A stretch of DNA of 64,000 nt from Leptotrichia trevisanii DSM 22070. Lineage in GTDB: Bacteria > Fusobacteriota > Fusobacteriia > Fusobacteriales > Leptotrichiaceae. The translations under genes and the position numbers were made by a program. The stretch lies in contig NZ_AXVL01000010.1 in assembly GCF_000482505.1 (NCBI RefSeq), positions 53,187 to 117,186 of the forward strand. The letters run 5' to 3'. Under the pieces are notes generated by a model. It saw only the letters and a program-made list of their open reading frames with translations. It made no database searches and was not told the origin of the DNA. This document shows, piece after piece, positions 44,695 through 54,299 of the stretch (position 1 is its first letter; the number at the start of each line of letters is the position of its first letter).

Positions 44695-44973
44695 ATGAAA
44701 ATATCAAAAAGATTATTAATGGTTACGGTAATATCAATTTTTACTGGAATTGCAGGAAATGCTATGGCAAATGGAAGAATATGTTCCGGAGTTCTTTCAA
44801 ATGGAGATTATTCGGGAAGATTCAGAGTGACTGCAAATGGAGGTTTAAGTTATTATACTGAATATTTGGAAATAGAGAATGGAGAAATAAGAATTTATCC
44901 GACTTTCAACTTTCAGACAAGGGAACTGGCTTTTGATATAAGGGATGATAATGTAAGAGTTTCATGTGAGTAA
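44695..44973 (+). CDS. Hypothetical small exported protein
   Basis: 92 residues from ATG 44695, behind AGAGAGGAAG. Signal peptide MKISKRLLMVTVISIFTGIAGNAMA with an AxA cleavage site (AMA/NG), then a ~67-residue beta-rich mature protein with two cysteines (RICSGVL, VSCE) that could join its ends. No recognised family. A terminator follows. Confidence 0.65.
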   Translation: MKISKRLLMVTVISIFTGIAGNAMANGRICSGVLSNGDYSGRFRVTANGGLSYYTEYLEIENGEIRIYPTFNFQTRELAFDIRDDNVRVSCE

Positions 44974-45006
44974 TAAAAACCCCACTAAAGAAGAAAATTT
45001 GAAATG

Positions 45007-45037
45007 AGAACTTTGATATTTTCAGAGTTCTTTTTTT
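45007..45037 (+). terminator. Hairpin terminator
   Basis: AGAACTTTGA (45007-45016) pairs with TTCAGAGTTCT (45021-45031), then a seven-T run. Confidence 0.75.
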
Positions 45038-45074
45038 GTGATATAATGGGAAATAAATTAATCGAGGTTTTGCT

Positions 45075-46034
45075 ATGCTTGATAAATTGCTGTGGGGAAA
45101 TAAAATATTTAGGGATAGCTTTCTTTTAAAAAAATTTATGAGTAAAAAATTAAAATTGTGGCTGTATAATCAATATAAAAAAGAAGAAACAGATAGTGGA
45201 GAAGAAGAGGTAATAATTAAGGAAAATTTAAATTATGAATTACTTTGTGACATTTTAAACAATACAGAAAAATATGTAAAAGTCAAAAATGGAAATTTTG
45301 AAAATAAATTTTTGATTTATAATGAAGAAGCAAAGGATGGAGAGCCATTTATTATTGCAATATTTAGAGATATGTATGCTTTTTGCGTGTTTTTTTATAT
45401 AAGTAAAAAAGAAGGAAAGTATATTGTTAAGAATAAATGGTTTGATGAAATTGAAATAGGGAATACTGAGGAGTTTTTAAATAATTTGCAGGAATACAAC
45501 GTAAATCTTGATGTTCCTGAATTTGTAAATTTAAAAAAATATTATTGGGATGAATTGACGTTAATTGAAAAAATCTTAAAGAGATATTTTGGTACAGGGA
45601 AAATTGAAGTCAAACTAGATGAAAATATTAAAATTAACCGTAAATACAGTGGAATAAAATTAGGAGATCACATTAAAAAAGTAATTTCTGCATCAGAGAA
45701 AAGAAATCTAAAAAAATATTATCAGTATTTGCTGTATGAAGACAAGGAACAGAAATATTCATTATTTGCAAATCCAAAAACTGGAAAAATTGTAAAGATT
45801 GATATAAAAGATGGGAAATATTTTCCAGCAGAAGATTTGAAAATTGGTGATTACTTAACCGAAGAGAAAATGGAGAAATATGAAATTTATTACGATGAAG
45901 ATGATGAAGATGTGTGGCTTAGTGAAGTAGTAAAAGAATTGGCAATGGTAACAGAACTTGTTGGGGAGTATCCTAATCAGAAAGAAAAAATACTGTGGTA
46001 TGTCTGGTTTGATTATAAAGAGTACAGTTTTTAA
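45075..46034 (+). CDS. Hypothetical cytoplasmic protein
   Basis: 319 residues, soluble, rich in Lys, Glu and Tyr, with no signal peptide or membrane helix and no motif I recognise. The middle contains GKIEVKLDENIKINRKYSGIKLGDHIKKVISASEK and the end an acidic YYDEDDEDVWLSEVV. Own ribosome site (GAGGT) and a TATAAT at 45042. Function cannot be assigned. Confidence 0.6.
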   Translation: MLDKLLWGNKIFRDSFLLKKFMSKKLKLWLYNQYKKEETDSGEEEVIIKENLNYELLCDILNNTEKYVKVKNGNFENKFLIYNEEAKDGEPFIIAIFRDMYAFCVFFYISKKEGKYIVKNKWFDEIEIGNTEEFLNNLQEYNVNLDVPEFVNLKKYYWDELTLIEKILKRYFGTGKIEVKLDENIKINRKYSGIKLGDHIKKVISASEKRNLKKYYQYLLYEDKEQKYSLFANPKTGKIVKIDIKDGKYFPAEDLKIGDYLTEEKMEKYEIYYDEDDEDVWLSEVVKELAMVTELVGEYPNQKEKILWYVWFDYKEYSF

Positions 46035-46112
46035 GTGAAATAAATCATACTTAAAATTATAAACATTGATTTACAAAAATTCAAAAAAATTTAAAATATA
46101 GTGGAGGTTTTC

Positions 46113-46919
46113 ATGGAAAATTTTGAAAAGAAAGTGGAAAGAGATTTTTTTGATGTTTTTTTAGGAATATTAAAAATAACAGGAATATTTATTTCTACAT
46201 GGATTGTGTTATTAGTACAAAGAGCAATCTTTAATTATTATTACTATATCAATGTATTAAAGTTGAATTATGGCAATGAAAATGCTGGGATGATTCCAAC
46301 GTTAGTAGAGGTGGTATTTAGTTTTACTGTTTTGATTATACTAACTGTTATTTTTATAAAAATGATGAAAGTAAGATTTGGTGCAAATAATTTGATAAAA
46401 ATAATGCTGTGTACTTTTGCTATGATGGTTATAATAATTTTCTTGCTTGGAGGAGGTTTTGCTTTTTCTGTGTCAAAGAATTCTGAAATAATAGATTTGA
46501 ATTATATGATTTTAATATTTTTAAAAAAAGGAATTTTAAATGGAATAATGGGAACAGAATTAGTTGGAATCTTGCTGACAATATCCTTATTTTCTATCAA
46601 AGTATATGAAAAAAATAATGGGAAAAGTATATTTTCAATTATTTATACAGCTATAAATTCAATAATCTTAATTATAATGTATTATTTTATCTCTATTTTT
46701 ATGGATATATATATGTACCAAACTATAGCAGGTACAGAGAATGATTATATTTGGAAATTTATAATAGAAATAATAAAGAGTACAGATCTATCTAAAGCAA
46801 TCTTTAATTATTTTTTTTATGTGGTAGTTTTGATTATTGTAATTTTTACAACTATATTAGTTTTAAACGTTTTTTCAGATAATAAAAAATCGGAATTAAA
46901 AATAAATAACACTAAATAG
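46113..46919 (+). CDS. Hypothetical multi-pass membrane protein
   Basis: 268 residues from ATG 46113, behind TGGAGGT. Six or so hydrophobic helices with short loops. No conserved catalytic motif is seen and no family is recognised. It sits 26 bp upstream of rarA but is probably a separate function. Confidence 0.6.
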   Translation: MENFEKKVERDFFDVFLGILKITGIFISTWIVLLVQRAIFNYYYYINVLKLNYGNENAGMIPTLVEVVFSFTVLIILTVIFIKMMKVRFGANNLIKIMLCTFAMMVIIIFLLGGGFAFSVSKNSEIIDLNYMILIFLKKGILNGIMGTELVGILLTISLFSIKVYEKNNGKSIFSIIYTAINSIILIIMYYFISIFMDIYMYQTIAGTENDYIWKFIIEIIKSTDLSKAIFNYFFYVVVLIIVIFTTILVLNVFSDNKKSELKINNTK

Positions 46920-46945
46920 AAATTAAAAAAAGGAAATATAAAAAA

Positions 46946-48175
46946 ATGAATTTATTTGACGAAGTATATGAAGATAAGAAGCCACTAGCATTTAGGTATC
47001 GTCCAAAAAGTCTTGATGATTTTTATGGGCAGAAGAGATTGGTTGGGGAAAATGGGATTTTGAGGAAGATTATTGAACGTGGAAACTTTATGAATGCGAT
47101 TTTCTGGGGAGCACCGGGAACAGGGAAAACTACGCTTGCAGAAATAATCGCTGATAAAATGAATTACCATTACGAATATTTGAATGCTATAAAAGCCTCT
47201 GTAACGGATATAAAGAATATTTCTGATAAAGCACATAGCAGTTTTCACACAAATGGACAGCAGACATTACTATTTTTAGATGAAATTCATAGATTTAACA
47301 AGTTGCAGCAGGACTCGTTACTTGAAGATTTGGAAAATGGAAATATTATTTTAATTGGGGCGACTACTGAAAATCCTTATTATAACTTGAATAACGCATT
47401 ATTATCACGATGTATGGCGTTTGAATTTAAGAAACTGAGTGAGGATGATTTACTTAAAATATTGAAAAATATTAATGAAAAGGAGAATTTTGGGATTTCA
47501 GATGATATTTTAGGATATATTTCGGAAATAATCGAAGGAGATGCAAGGCAGGCTATAAACATTTTGGAACTGATAACAAATGTTGGAGTGGAGTTTACGC
47601 TGGAAGAAGTAAAGGAAATTTTGAATACAAAAAAATCATACCACAGAACAGAAGACAAGTACAATACAATTTCAGCAATGATAAAAAGTATTCGTGGAAG
47701 CGACCCTGATGCGGCTGTCTACTGGATGGCGAAAATGCTATCTGGCGGAGAAGATATTTTATATATTGCAAGAAGACTTGTAATTTTGGCTTCTGAAGAC
47801 ATTGGGCTTGCAAATCCCCAGGCGTTACCAGTTGCTGTGGCAGGGCTTAATGCGATAAAGGAAATTGGAATGCCCGAAGCTAGAATCATTTTATCTGAAG
47901 TGGCAATCTATCTTGCAATTTCTCCCAAGAGCAATTCAGCCTATAATGCTATAAATTCAGCATTAAGCCACATTGAAAATGAAAAAATTCAGGAAGTGCC
48001 AGTTCATCTCACAAAAGTTGGAGCAAAAGACTACAAATACCCACACAATTATGAAAATCATTATGTAGACCAAATTTATATGAATGAAAAAATCAAATTT
48101 TATGAACATGGGGAAAATAAATTTGAAAAGGCGGCAGATGAGTGGTTGAAGAAGATTAAGAAGAATGGAAAATAA
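46946..48175 (+). CDS. rarA: Replication-associated recombination protein A (AAA+ ATPase)
   Basis: 409 residues, full length for RarA/MgsA/WRNIP1. Walker A GAPGTGKT (55-62), Walker B LLFLDEIHRFN, sensor 1 LIGATTENP, then ARQAINILE and the C-terminal domain with RGSDPDAAVYWMAKML and YKYPHNY. It acts at stalled replication forks. The start RYRPKSLDDFYGQ is typical. Followed by a terminator shared with the convergent gene. Confidence 0.95.
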   Translation: MNLFDEVYEDKKPLAFRYRPKSLDDFYGQKRLVGENGILRKIIERGNFMNAIFWGAPGTGKTTLAEIIADKMNYHYEYLNAIKASVTDIKNISDKAHSSFHTNGQQTLLFLDEIHRFNKLQQDSLLEDLENGNIILIGATTENPYYNLNNALLSRCMAFEFKKLSEDDLLKILKNINEKENFGISDDILGYISEIIEGDARQAINILELITNVGVEFTLEEVKEILNTKKSYHRTEDKYNTISAMIKSIRGSDPDAAVYWMAKMLSGGEDILYIARRLVILASEDIGLANPQALPVAVAGLNAIKEIGMPEARIILSEVAIYLAISPKSNSAYNAINSALSHIENEKIQEVPVHLTKVGAKDYKYPHNYENHYVDQIYMNEKIKFYEHGENKFEKAADEWLKKIKKNGK

Positions 48176-48210
48176 ATTTGTCTGTTGAATTTGGGAAAAT
48201 AGTTGATATA

Positions 48211-48257
48211 AAAAATACTCAAACAATGGTGTGATTGGTTGTCTGAGTATTTTTTTG
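48211..48257. terminator. Bidirectional terminator
   Basis: AAAAATACTCAAACAA pairs with TTGTCTGAGTATTTTT, between convergent rarA and the gene at 48263. Confidence 0.8.
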
Positions 48258-48262
48258 AATAT

Positions 48263-48940
48263 TTAATAGCAAGCTGAAGGATCATAACCTTGTACAAAAT
48301 TTCTTGCTGTGTCACGCTCACAGTCGTACCTTACTGCTGAATCGTGTCCAGATAACTTGTAATCTATTAATACTTTATTTAAATTAAAGCTATATATATC
48401 TGAACCAGGACGATGAAGAATTAAGCCATATTCCATTTCGACTCCGTTATTAACGCCAGTTGCAGCCCAAGTGCTCCCAATTAATTTTCTTAAAGAAGAA
48501 CTGCTTATATTTTTAAAACCTTTTAAATTAATATATCCTTTTTTATTTTTATTTTTTCCTTCCAAAACACGCACTAACACTTTATTTCCATCTCTTACAC
48601 CTTTAATTTCCACAAGAGTATCATTCATATCAGAAGCTGTAAATCTTCTTTCATATGGATCGACTTCTTTAGTTTCAGTCTTAGTTTCGTTGGTTTTGGT
48701 TTCACTTTTTTTGTTGTCTTCTTTAGCCTGAGTTTGTACTGAAGCCATCATTTGATTTTCCAACTGTCGTTTTTCTTGTTCCTTTTGAACTTTTTCCATC
48801 TCGCTTATTTTATTTTTCATACTTACAAATTGGTAAATACCACCACCTATGATGATAAATCCTATAACCAGAACAAGAGCAATTATTATTCCAATTAGAA
48901 TTTTTACTAAATTTTTATTTTCAACATTATTATTTTCCAT
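48263..48940 (-). CDS. Hypothetical membrane-anchored protein
   Basis: 225 residues: short cytoplasmic N-terminus, one membrane helix (~12-37), a charged coiled coil with Lys/Thr/Glu repeats (KKSETKTNETKTETKE), then a ~120-residue extracytoplasmic domain containing DTLVEIKGVRDGNKVLVRVLEGKNKNKKGYINLKGF, which looks SH3-like. Two Cys near the end. No family recognised. It may belong with the SH3-containing gene that follows at 48980. Confidence 0.6.
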   Translation of the reverse strand: MENNNVENKNLVKILIGIIIALVLVIGFIIIGGGIYQFVSMKNKISEMEKVQKEQEKRQLENQMMASVQTQAKEDNKKSETKTNETKTETKEVDPYERRFTASDMNDTLVEIKGVRDGNKVLVRVLEGKNKNKKGYINLKGFKNISSSSLRKLIGSTWAATGVNNGVEMEYGLILHRPGSDIYSFNLNKVLIDYKLSGHDSAVRYDCERDTARNFVQGYDPSACY

Positions 48941-48979
48941 TTATATTTCTCCTAAATTTTAAATTTAAAATGTTTAATA

Positions 48980-49771
48980 CTATTTCTTTTTCAAATATTT
49001 CCAATTAATGTATCCAAATTTATGTTGTCCTAAAACTTCAACATATACTCCTTCAACATCAAAAGGACTTATATCAATTGGATCTATGACTACAATTGTT
49101 CCATTTTTTATTTTATCACGAATAGTCGAATTATCATACGCTTTTCTAGTAAGATTGGCATAACCATTTGGAGATTTTACTATGAATTTTTCTTTTTTAC
49201 AATTTTCTTCACTAATACTTTTACTTGCACATACAGGAATATCATCTTCTTCATAATCTTCGCCTATTATTACTTTTTTATAATCATTTCTTTTTTCAAC
49301 GTCAACTATATTTCCATAAATTTCAATATCCTGAACTTCTTGATTAAATGAAATTCCCACAGGATTTCCGTTAATATCTGCATCTTTAGAAATTTTACAA
49401 AATTGATGATTTTTATCAAGACACGAATTATAATCTATTTTTATGTCTTGATTATTATTATATACACCATCCATCATTTCAGCATACATCGCATTGATAA
49501 ATAAACCATGTTCAATATGAAATTCTGTTATTTTGGGATCAAGAATACAATTATTTAAAATCCTATTTTCATCAAAGTGAATTGCCTGTACTTTATTAGC
49601 ATTTTTACCAAGTTTTATCATAATTGTTCCATCTTTTTTGTTTTGTCCGAAATAACTTCCATTTAAATCATTTACACTAATTTCATAGATTGTTTTAGGA
49701 TTACATTTCTCATAAGCCAACCCAACAATATTTATAACGAACAAACTTAAAATTAACAACAATTTTCTCAT
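48980..49771 (-). CDS. Exported protein with C-terminal SH3-like domain
   Basis: 263 residues from ATG 49771 (site TTGGAGAAG; a longer start overlapping the upstream gene has none). Signal peptide MRKLLLILSLFVINIVGLA. The middle part is unrecognised. The last ~65 residues, VKSPNGYANLTRKAYDNSTIRDKIKNGTIVVI...VEVLGQHKFGYINWKYLKK, form a bacterial SH3-type fold. Probably periplasmic. Confidence 0.7.
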   Translation of the reverse strand: MRKLLLILSLFVINIVGLAYEKCNPKTIYEISVNDLNGSYFGQNKKDGTIMIKLGKNANKVQAIHFDENRILNNCILDPKITEFHIEHGLFINAMYAEMMDGVYNNNQDIKIDYNSCLDKNHQFCKISKDADINGNPVGISFNQEVQDIEIYGNIVDVEKRNDYKKVIIGEDYEEDDIPVCASKSISEENCKKEKFIVKSPNGYANLTRKAYDNSTIRDKIKNGTIVVIDPIDISPFDVEGVYVEVLGQHKFGYINWKYLKKK

Positions 49772-49802
49772 AATTCTTCTCCAATCTTTTAAAAATTTAT
49801 TT

Positions 49803-50819
49803 TTACCAAGTAATATCATTTAATTTTTCCGCAATTTCTAAAGTTGATGAATTTTCTATATTTTCAATATTTAAAAGGGATTTTAATTCATAGTATTTAT
49901 TTTTTCTTAATCCTCTTGAAGTTAATTTTTTAAATTTTGTTGGACAAAAATCATTATCATCAAATAAAAAGAAGATATGTCCTTTTGAAATATCGCCATA
50001 GCCATAAATTTCTGGGAATGCCCTTATTGTATTGATAATTCTATTTTCCTCCTCGCTAGTAATTTCCCCATTGCCTGAAATTTTTTTAGTAATTAATTTT
50101 CCTTCTTCTGTAAGTTCAGCCAAAAAAACTTTGTTTATTTTTCCAATATATTTCACTTCTTTTGCAGTATATATTCCAGTAAATTGATGGTTTGAATATC
50201 CTCTGGATTCAGGTTGGAAGTATAAATGATATTTTTCGTTTAGTTCAAAACTTTTATTGCATGGAACGATTCTGAATACGTTTTTTATTAGATCCATTGA
50301 ACTGCAATAATAATAAAAATCTTTGGATAAACGGTATAGTTCTTCATTAAAAGGATATTCGTCCGCAATTTCCTGAAGAGAAGAAATTAATTCGGAAAAA
50401 GTTATTGAAACAAAATTAAAATTATAAATTCCAATTTTTTGATTTATAGATTTTATGGTAGTTTCATCAAAGGTAGAATCACTTATGTGAATTAATATAT
50501 TTGTTTCAGTTAAATTTTCGTTTTTGCAGTAATTAATAAGTTTTTTTGTATTATCTAATCCTGTAATTTTGGTTTCAATAATGATTTTTGTTGCTTTTGT
50601 CTGAATATGCCCGTCGATAATCCCTCCTTCCTTTTGTGATTTTTGTTGTGTAAAAACAGGGATAACCTCATAATTGATATTTTCTGGAAGAACACTGTTT
50701 ATAAATAATTCATAAATTTTTGGATTTATTCTATATAAATTTGATAGAAGTAATAGAATATTATTTGTAATAGTATTCTCTCCTTTAGAGTAAATTTGAA
50801 ATGGATTAATAAATCCCAT
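49803..50819 (-). CDS. PD-(D/E)XK nuclease-like protein
   Basis: 338 residues. The segment KEGGIIDGHIQTKATKIIIETKI gives the D-x(n)-E-x-K nuclease core (D69, E82, K84), with a likely upstream helix carrying a Glu. The rest is unrecognised; the second half has a beta-rich region (EKYHLYFQPESRGYSNHQFTGIYTAKEV). Many proteins of this type are defence nucleases, but DNA repair or RNA roles are possible. Strong AAGGAGG before the ATG. Single gene, divergent from purH. Confidence 0.65.
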   Translation of the reverse strand: MGFINPFQIYSKGENTITNNILLLLSNLYRINPKIYELFINSVLPENINYEVIPVFTQQKSQKEGGIIDGHIQTKATKIIIETKITGLDNTKKLINYCKNENLTETNILIHISDSTFDETTIKSINQKIGIYNFNFVSITFSELISSLQEIADEYPFNEELYRLSKDFYYYCSSMDLIKNVFRIVPCNKSFELNEKYHLYFQPESRGYSNHQFTGIYTAKEVKYIGKINKVFLAELTEEGKLITKKISGNGEITSEEENRIINTIRAFPEIYGYGDISKGHIFFLFDDNDFCPTKFKKLTSRGLRKNKYYELKSLLNIENIENSSTLEIAEKLNDITW

Positions 50820-50969
50820 AAAAAAACCTCCTTATTTGTTTTAAAGTTATATTTTCCTTTTAATTATACTATTTTTTTTTTTTGCTTATAAGGGAATTAA
50901 ATTGTAGTTAATTTTATAGATTATTGTATAATAATTTTAAATTTACAATTTTAAAAAAGTTAATAATTA

Positions 50970-50998
50970 CACAACCTTGATAAATACAAGGGTTTGTG
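50970..50998 (+). promoter_or_regulatory. Stem-loop in the purH leader
   Basis: CACAACCTTG (50970-50979) pairs with CAAGG-GT-TTGTG (50987-50998) with a small bulge, 41 bp before the purH ATG. There is no T-run, so it is a leader structure and not a clear terminator. No purine riboswitch consensus is seen. Confidence 0.4.
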
Positions 50999-51039
50999 AT
51001 AAAATAAATTAACAAAATATATTGGAGGAATGATGCCGA

Positions 51040-52560
51040 ATGAAAAAAAGAGCTTTGATTAGTGTTTTTGATAAGACTGGGATATTGGAATTTGCACAGT
51101 TTTTGAATCAAAAAGGTGTGGAAATTATTTCTACTGGAGGGACTTACAAGTTTTTGAAGGAAAATGGGCTTTCCGTGATAGATGTTTCGGAAGTTACAAA
51201 GTTTAAGGAAATGCTGGATGGTAGGGTAAAAACATTACATCCGAATATTCATGGTGGAATTTTGGCGATTAGGGACAATAAGGAACATATGGATACGATT
51301 GCAAAAGAAGGAATAGAAACAATTGATTATGTTGTTGTTAATCTTTATCCATTTTTCAGGGAAGTTCAGACAGATAAGACTTTTGATGAAAAAATCGAAT
51401 TTATCGATATAGGCGGGCCTACAATGCTTCGTTCGGCTGCAAAATCATTCAAGGACGTTACAGTTATCTGTGAAACAGAAGATTATGCGAAAGTTATGGA
51501 AGAAATTGAAAATAATGGGGAAGTTTCATTTGAAACGAAAAAAAGACTGGCTGGGAAGGTGTTTAACTTGACATCGGCTTATGATGCGGCTATTTCTAAT
51601 TTCTTGATGGAAGAGGAGTATCCGAAATACTTGAATGTTTCGTATGAAAAAAAATTTGACTTGAGATATGGGGAAAATCCTCACCAGTCGGCTGCATACT
51701 ATGTTTCAATTACCGAAAATGGAAGCATGAAGGATTTTGTCCAGTTAAATGGAAAAGAATTGTCGTTTAATAATATCAGGGATATGGATATTGCTTGGAA
51801 AGTGGCAAATGAATTTGATGAAATTGCCTGCTGTGCTGTAAAACACTCGACTCCTTGCGGTGTGGCAGTTGCAGATGATGTTTTCATGGCTTACAAAAAA
51901 GCTCATGATTGTGATCCAGTATCAATTTTTGGCGGAATCGTTGCGATTAATAGAGAAATTGATGCAAAAACTGCACAGGAACTGCACAAAATTTTCCTAG
52001 AAATCGTAATTGCCCCAGCATTTACTGATGAAGCTCTTGAAATATTAAAATCCAAGAAAAATTTGAGAGTAATAAAATGCGAAGTTGCAAAACCGCAGGA
52101 TAAAGTGGAATATGTAAAAGTTGATGGCGGAATATTAGTTCAGCAGACAAATCAGAAGATGATTGACAATATGGAAGTTGTAACAAAAAAACAGCCAACA
52201 GAGCAAGAATTAAAAGATATGGAACTTGGAATGAAAGTCGTAAAACACGTAAAATCAAATGCAATTGTGGTCGTAAAAGATGGAGCGGCAACAGGAGTTG
52301 GAACAGGGCAGACAAACAGAATTTGGGCAACTCAGCACGCACTTGAACATGCCAAAGGGGACTTGGATTCACTAGAAGGAGCAGTTTTGGCATCAGACGC
52401 ATTTTTCCCATTCAGAGATTGTGTAGACGAAGCTGCAAAATACGGTATCAAAGCATTAGTACAGCCAGGTGGCTCAATTAGAGATAAAGAGTCAATCGAA
52501 GCTGCCGATGAACACGGAATGACAATGGTATTTACTGGAATTAGACATTTTAAACATTAA
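51040..52560 (+). CDS. purH: Bifunctional AICAR formyltransferase / IMP cyclohydrolase
   Basis: 506 residues. N-terminal IMP cyclohydrolase ([42 protein letters not shown]) and C-terminal AICAR transformylase ([28 protein letters not shown] with the catalytic [26 protein letters not shown]). It carries out the last two steps of purine synthesis. TTGGAGGA site. No other pur gene is adjacent. Confidence 0.97.
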   Translation: MKKRALISVFDKTGILEFAQFLNQKGVEIISTGGTYKFLKENGLSVIDVSEVTKFKEMLDGRVKTLHPNIHGGILAIRDNKEHMDTIAKEGIETIDYVVVNLYPFFREVQTDKTFDEKIEFIDIGGPTMLRSAAKSFKDVTVICETEDYAKVMEEIENNGEVSFETKKRLAGKVFNLTSAYDAAISNFLMEEEYPKYLNVSYEKKFDLRYGENPHQSAAYYVSITENGSMKDFVQLNGKELSFNNIRDMDIAWKVANEFDEIACCAVKHSTPCGVAVADDVFMAYKKAHDCDPVSIFGGIVAINREIDAKTAQELHKIFLEIVIAPAFTDEALEILKSKKNLRVIKCEVAKPQDKVEYVKVDGGILVQQTNQKMIDNMEVVTKKQPTEQELKDMELGMKVVKHVKSNAIVVVKDGAATGVGTGQTNRIWATQHALEHAKGDLDSLEGAVLASDAFFPFRDCVDEAAKYGIKALVQPGGSIRDKESIEAADEHGMTMVFTGIRHFKH

Positions 52561-52608
52561 GACTGGTATATTTAGGACATGTAGATGAAGGAAAGTAATA
52601 AGAAAGAT

Positions 52609-52680
52609 AGTGAAATTTACTATTACAATTTACCAAGATTTGGCTTGACATTCTGCGAACGAAAGAGTATAATTTTTTTA
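52609..52680. mobile_element. Possible decayed insertion-sequence end
   Basis: AGTGAAATTTACTATTAC (52609-52626) matches 16 of 18 bases at 62331-62348, directly at the left edge of the ISAs1 element. gcgaacgaaagagtataat (52656-52674) resembles the start of that element (caaacgaaagaggtataat). The two are interrupted by ~30 unrelated bases. It suggests a related element once sat on this side of the Hsp70-STAND island. Confidence 0.4.
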
Positions 52681-52682
52681 GA

Positions 52683-52722
52683 TTTGTATCATGCTAAAAT
52701 ACAGGAAACTGTATGATGCAAA
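52683..52722. repeat. Bulged stem-loop with GAAA loop
   Basis: TTTG-ATCAT...ACAG pairs with CTGT-ATGAT-CAAA. An 8-base bulge (gctaaaat) sits in one arm and a GAAA tetraloop at the tip. Such bulged hairpins occur at the ends of single-strand transposons and in structured RNAs. Confidence 0.5.
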
Positions 52723-52767
52723 ACTATAGGGACTGTAGAATGCTAGTAAGTTGAAGTATTGATTATT

Positions 52768-52813
52768 AGACACAGTCTTTCACCAAATCAAAGGGAGAGA
52801 TTGTGTCTTTTTT
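52768..52813 (+). terminator. Hairpin terminator after purH
   Basis: AGACACAGTCT (52768-52778) pairs with AGATTGTGTCT (52798-52808), one G-U, then T-run. Confidence 0.8.
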
Positions 52814-52870
52814 GTATCAGTGAGGTAAATTATGAACAGATATTTAAAAATATTAGAGATTTAAGAAAAA

Positions 52871-53011
52871 TGGGAAATTAAGGAACGAAGAACCGATACT
52901 TTGTATTTAGAAGGGGATATAGAAGGGAAAATTAAGTTTGAGAATATCTAGTCAATCCTGGAAGATGCACAAAAATTAAAAGATGAAAGAATAAAAAAAG
53001 AAAGTGTATAA
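52871..53011 (+). pseudogene. Small decayed gene fragment
   Basis: One frame reads WEIKERRTDTLYLEGDIEG..., a stop, then SILEDAQKLKDERIKKESV and a final stop. It looks like a short gene with a premature TAG and no start. Family unknown. It directly precedes the Hsp70-STAND operon. Confidence 0.35.
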
Positions 53012-53047
53012 AAGAAAAATAACCTTGCAAAAAATGGAGATGAAAAG

Positions 53048-54283
53048 ATGAAAGTTGAAGCCGTATTTCGATTATTAGGTAAGTATTTTAATTATTGTAT
53101 TGGTAACGGAGATGAGAAAATTGGTCGATTGATACAGATAAAGATTGATAGTAATGAACGAATAATGGTAGGAATTGATGAGGATGGATTTATCGAAGAA
53201 TACGAGATTTCAGATATAATCATAAAAAATAATACAGAAGGAAATATAGGACTTGTAAGACAAATAATCAAACAGGTCAATAAGAATATTAATGCTTTCA
53301 AGTTTGATCTGGCTGAATATAGAAGGGATGATTTTCTGAGAATACTTCAAGAAATAGAAGATGAAAATATAAGAAGAGAAATAGCGGATGCGTTTAATTT
53401 AGGAGCAGCTTTGAATGTATATGATGAAGTGATTGACAAAATTCTAAATATTAACAATGTCTCTGATGAGGATAAGGATTTATTATGTGGTATGATAGCC
53501 TATAAACAACATGATAATTCATCAGCATATAAAATATTTAGTAAAAGATGGCTAAAAAAAAGAAACGATCCAGATATATGCAGAGATTTTATTCTTGTGG
53601 CAGACGAATTTGATAATGATGTACTCTGTTTCTATTTACTTAAAGATTTTTTTAGAAAAAATAGGAGGTATGTGGATGACAGATATTATATTACGTTGTG
53701 GTGGAAGTATCTTTTTTATGCTGTAAAATACAATAATTTTGATTTGTTAATGGAAATGAATATTTCAGAATGGAATGTTAGACATTTGCTGGATTCTTAT
53801 ATTTATATCTTTAATATGTATAATATGGGACATTTGGCAATAAGATTAGTTGGTTTATTTGTAAATGGAAATAACACGATTTTGCAAGGAAATAATGAGG
53901 ACTTAGGTAATGTACAAAACACAATTGATGAAATAAATCTTCTTAAAAATTATTTACCAGATACTGTTGAAAGTTACTATTTGAGATTTGAATCATGTAT
54001 GAAAAGAATTTTGCAATGCTATACAGAAAATAAAAAGGGTGATTCTGAAGAAGAAAAGTCTGGCTACATATATGAATATGTAGAGTCTAGAAATTATGGA
54101 TTCATTATTGGTATAGATTTTCAAAAATATTTTTATCATCGGGATTATTTATCATTAAACTTGAGAAAAAGGGTGATGGATAATATTTATTCTAAAAATA
54201 GTGTTGAAACGGAAGATAAATTATTTGTTCAATTCAGAAGTGAACGAAGTAATAAAAAAATTCAAGCAATAGATATTATTTAA
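53048..54283 (+). CDS. Helical protein with C-terminal cold-shock-like domain (operon gene 1)
   Basis: 411 residues. The first ~60 contain a small beta-barrel-like stretch (IGRLIQIKIDSNERIMVGIDEDGFIEEYEISDI). Residues ~95-330 are all-helical and repeat-like, possibly TPR. The end (~338-411) reads GYIYEYVESRNYGFIIGIDFQKYFYHRDYLS...LFVQFRSERSNKKIQAIDI, which follows a cold-shock OB fold: RNP1-like RNYGFI and RNP2-like YFYHR. It could sense RNA or single-stranded DNA. Ribosome site GGAGATG. First gene of five. Confidence 0.65.
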   Translation: MKVEAVFRLLGKYFNYCIGNGDEKIGRLIQIKIDSNERIMVGIDEDGFIEEYEISDIIIKNNTEGNIGLVRQIIKQVNKNINAFKFDLAEYRRDDFLRILQEIEDENIRREIADAFNLGAALNVYDEVIDKILNINNVSDEDKDLLCGMIAYKQHDNSSAYKIFSKRWLKKRNDPDICRDFILVADEFDNDVLCFYLLKDFFRKNRRYVDDRYYITLWWKYLFYAVKYNNFDLLMEMNISEWNVRHLLDSYIYIFNMYNMGHLAIRLVGLFVNGNNTILQGNNEDLGNVQNTIDEINLLKNYLPDTVESYYLRFESCMKRILQCYTENKKGDSEEEKSGYIYEYVESRNYGFIIGIDFQKYFYHRDYLSLNLRKRVMDNIYSKNSVETEDKLFVQFRSERSNKKIQAIDII

Positions 54284-54299
54284 TTGGAGGAGGTTAGTA

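Noticed and set aside
50860..51039. Purine riboswitch before purH
   Set aside because: A stem-loop is present, but the conserved purine riboswitch core and its two kissing loops could not be found.
52022..52411. Leucine-rich minus-strand frame
   Set aside because: Antisense of purH; no start signals.
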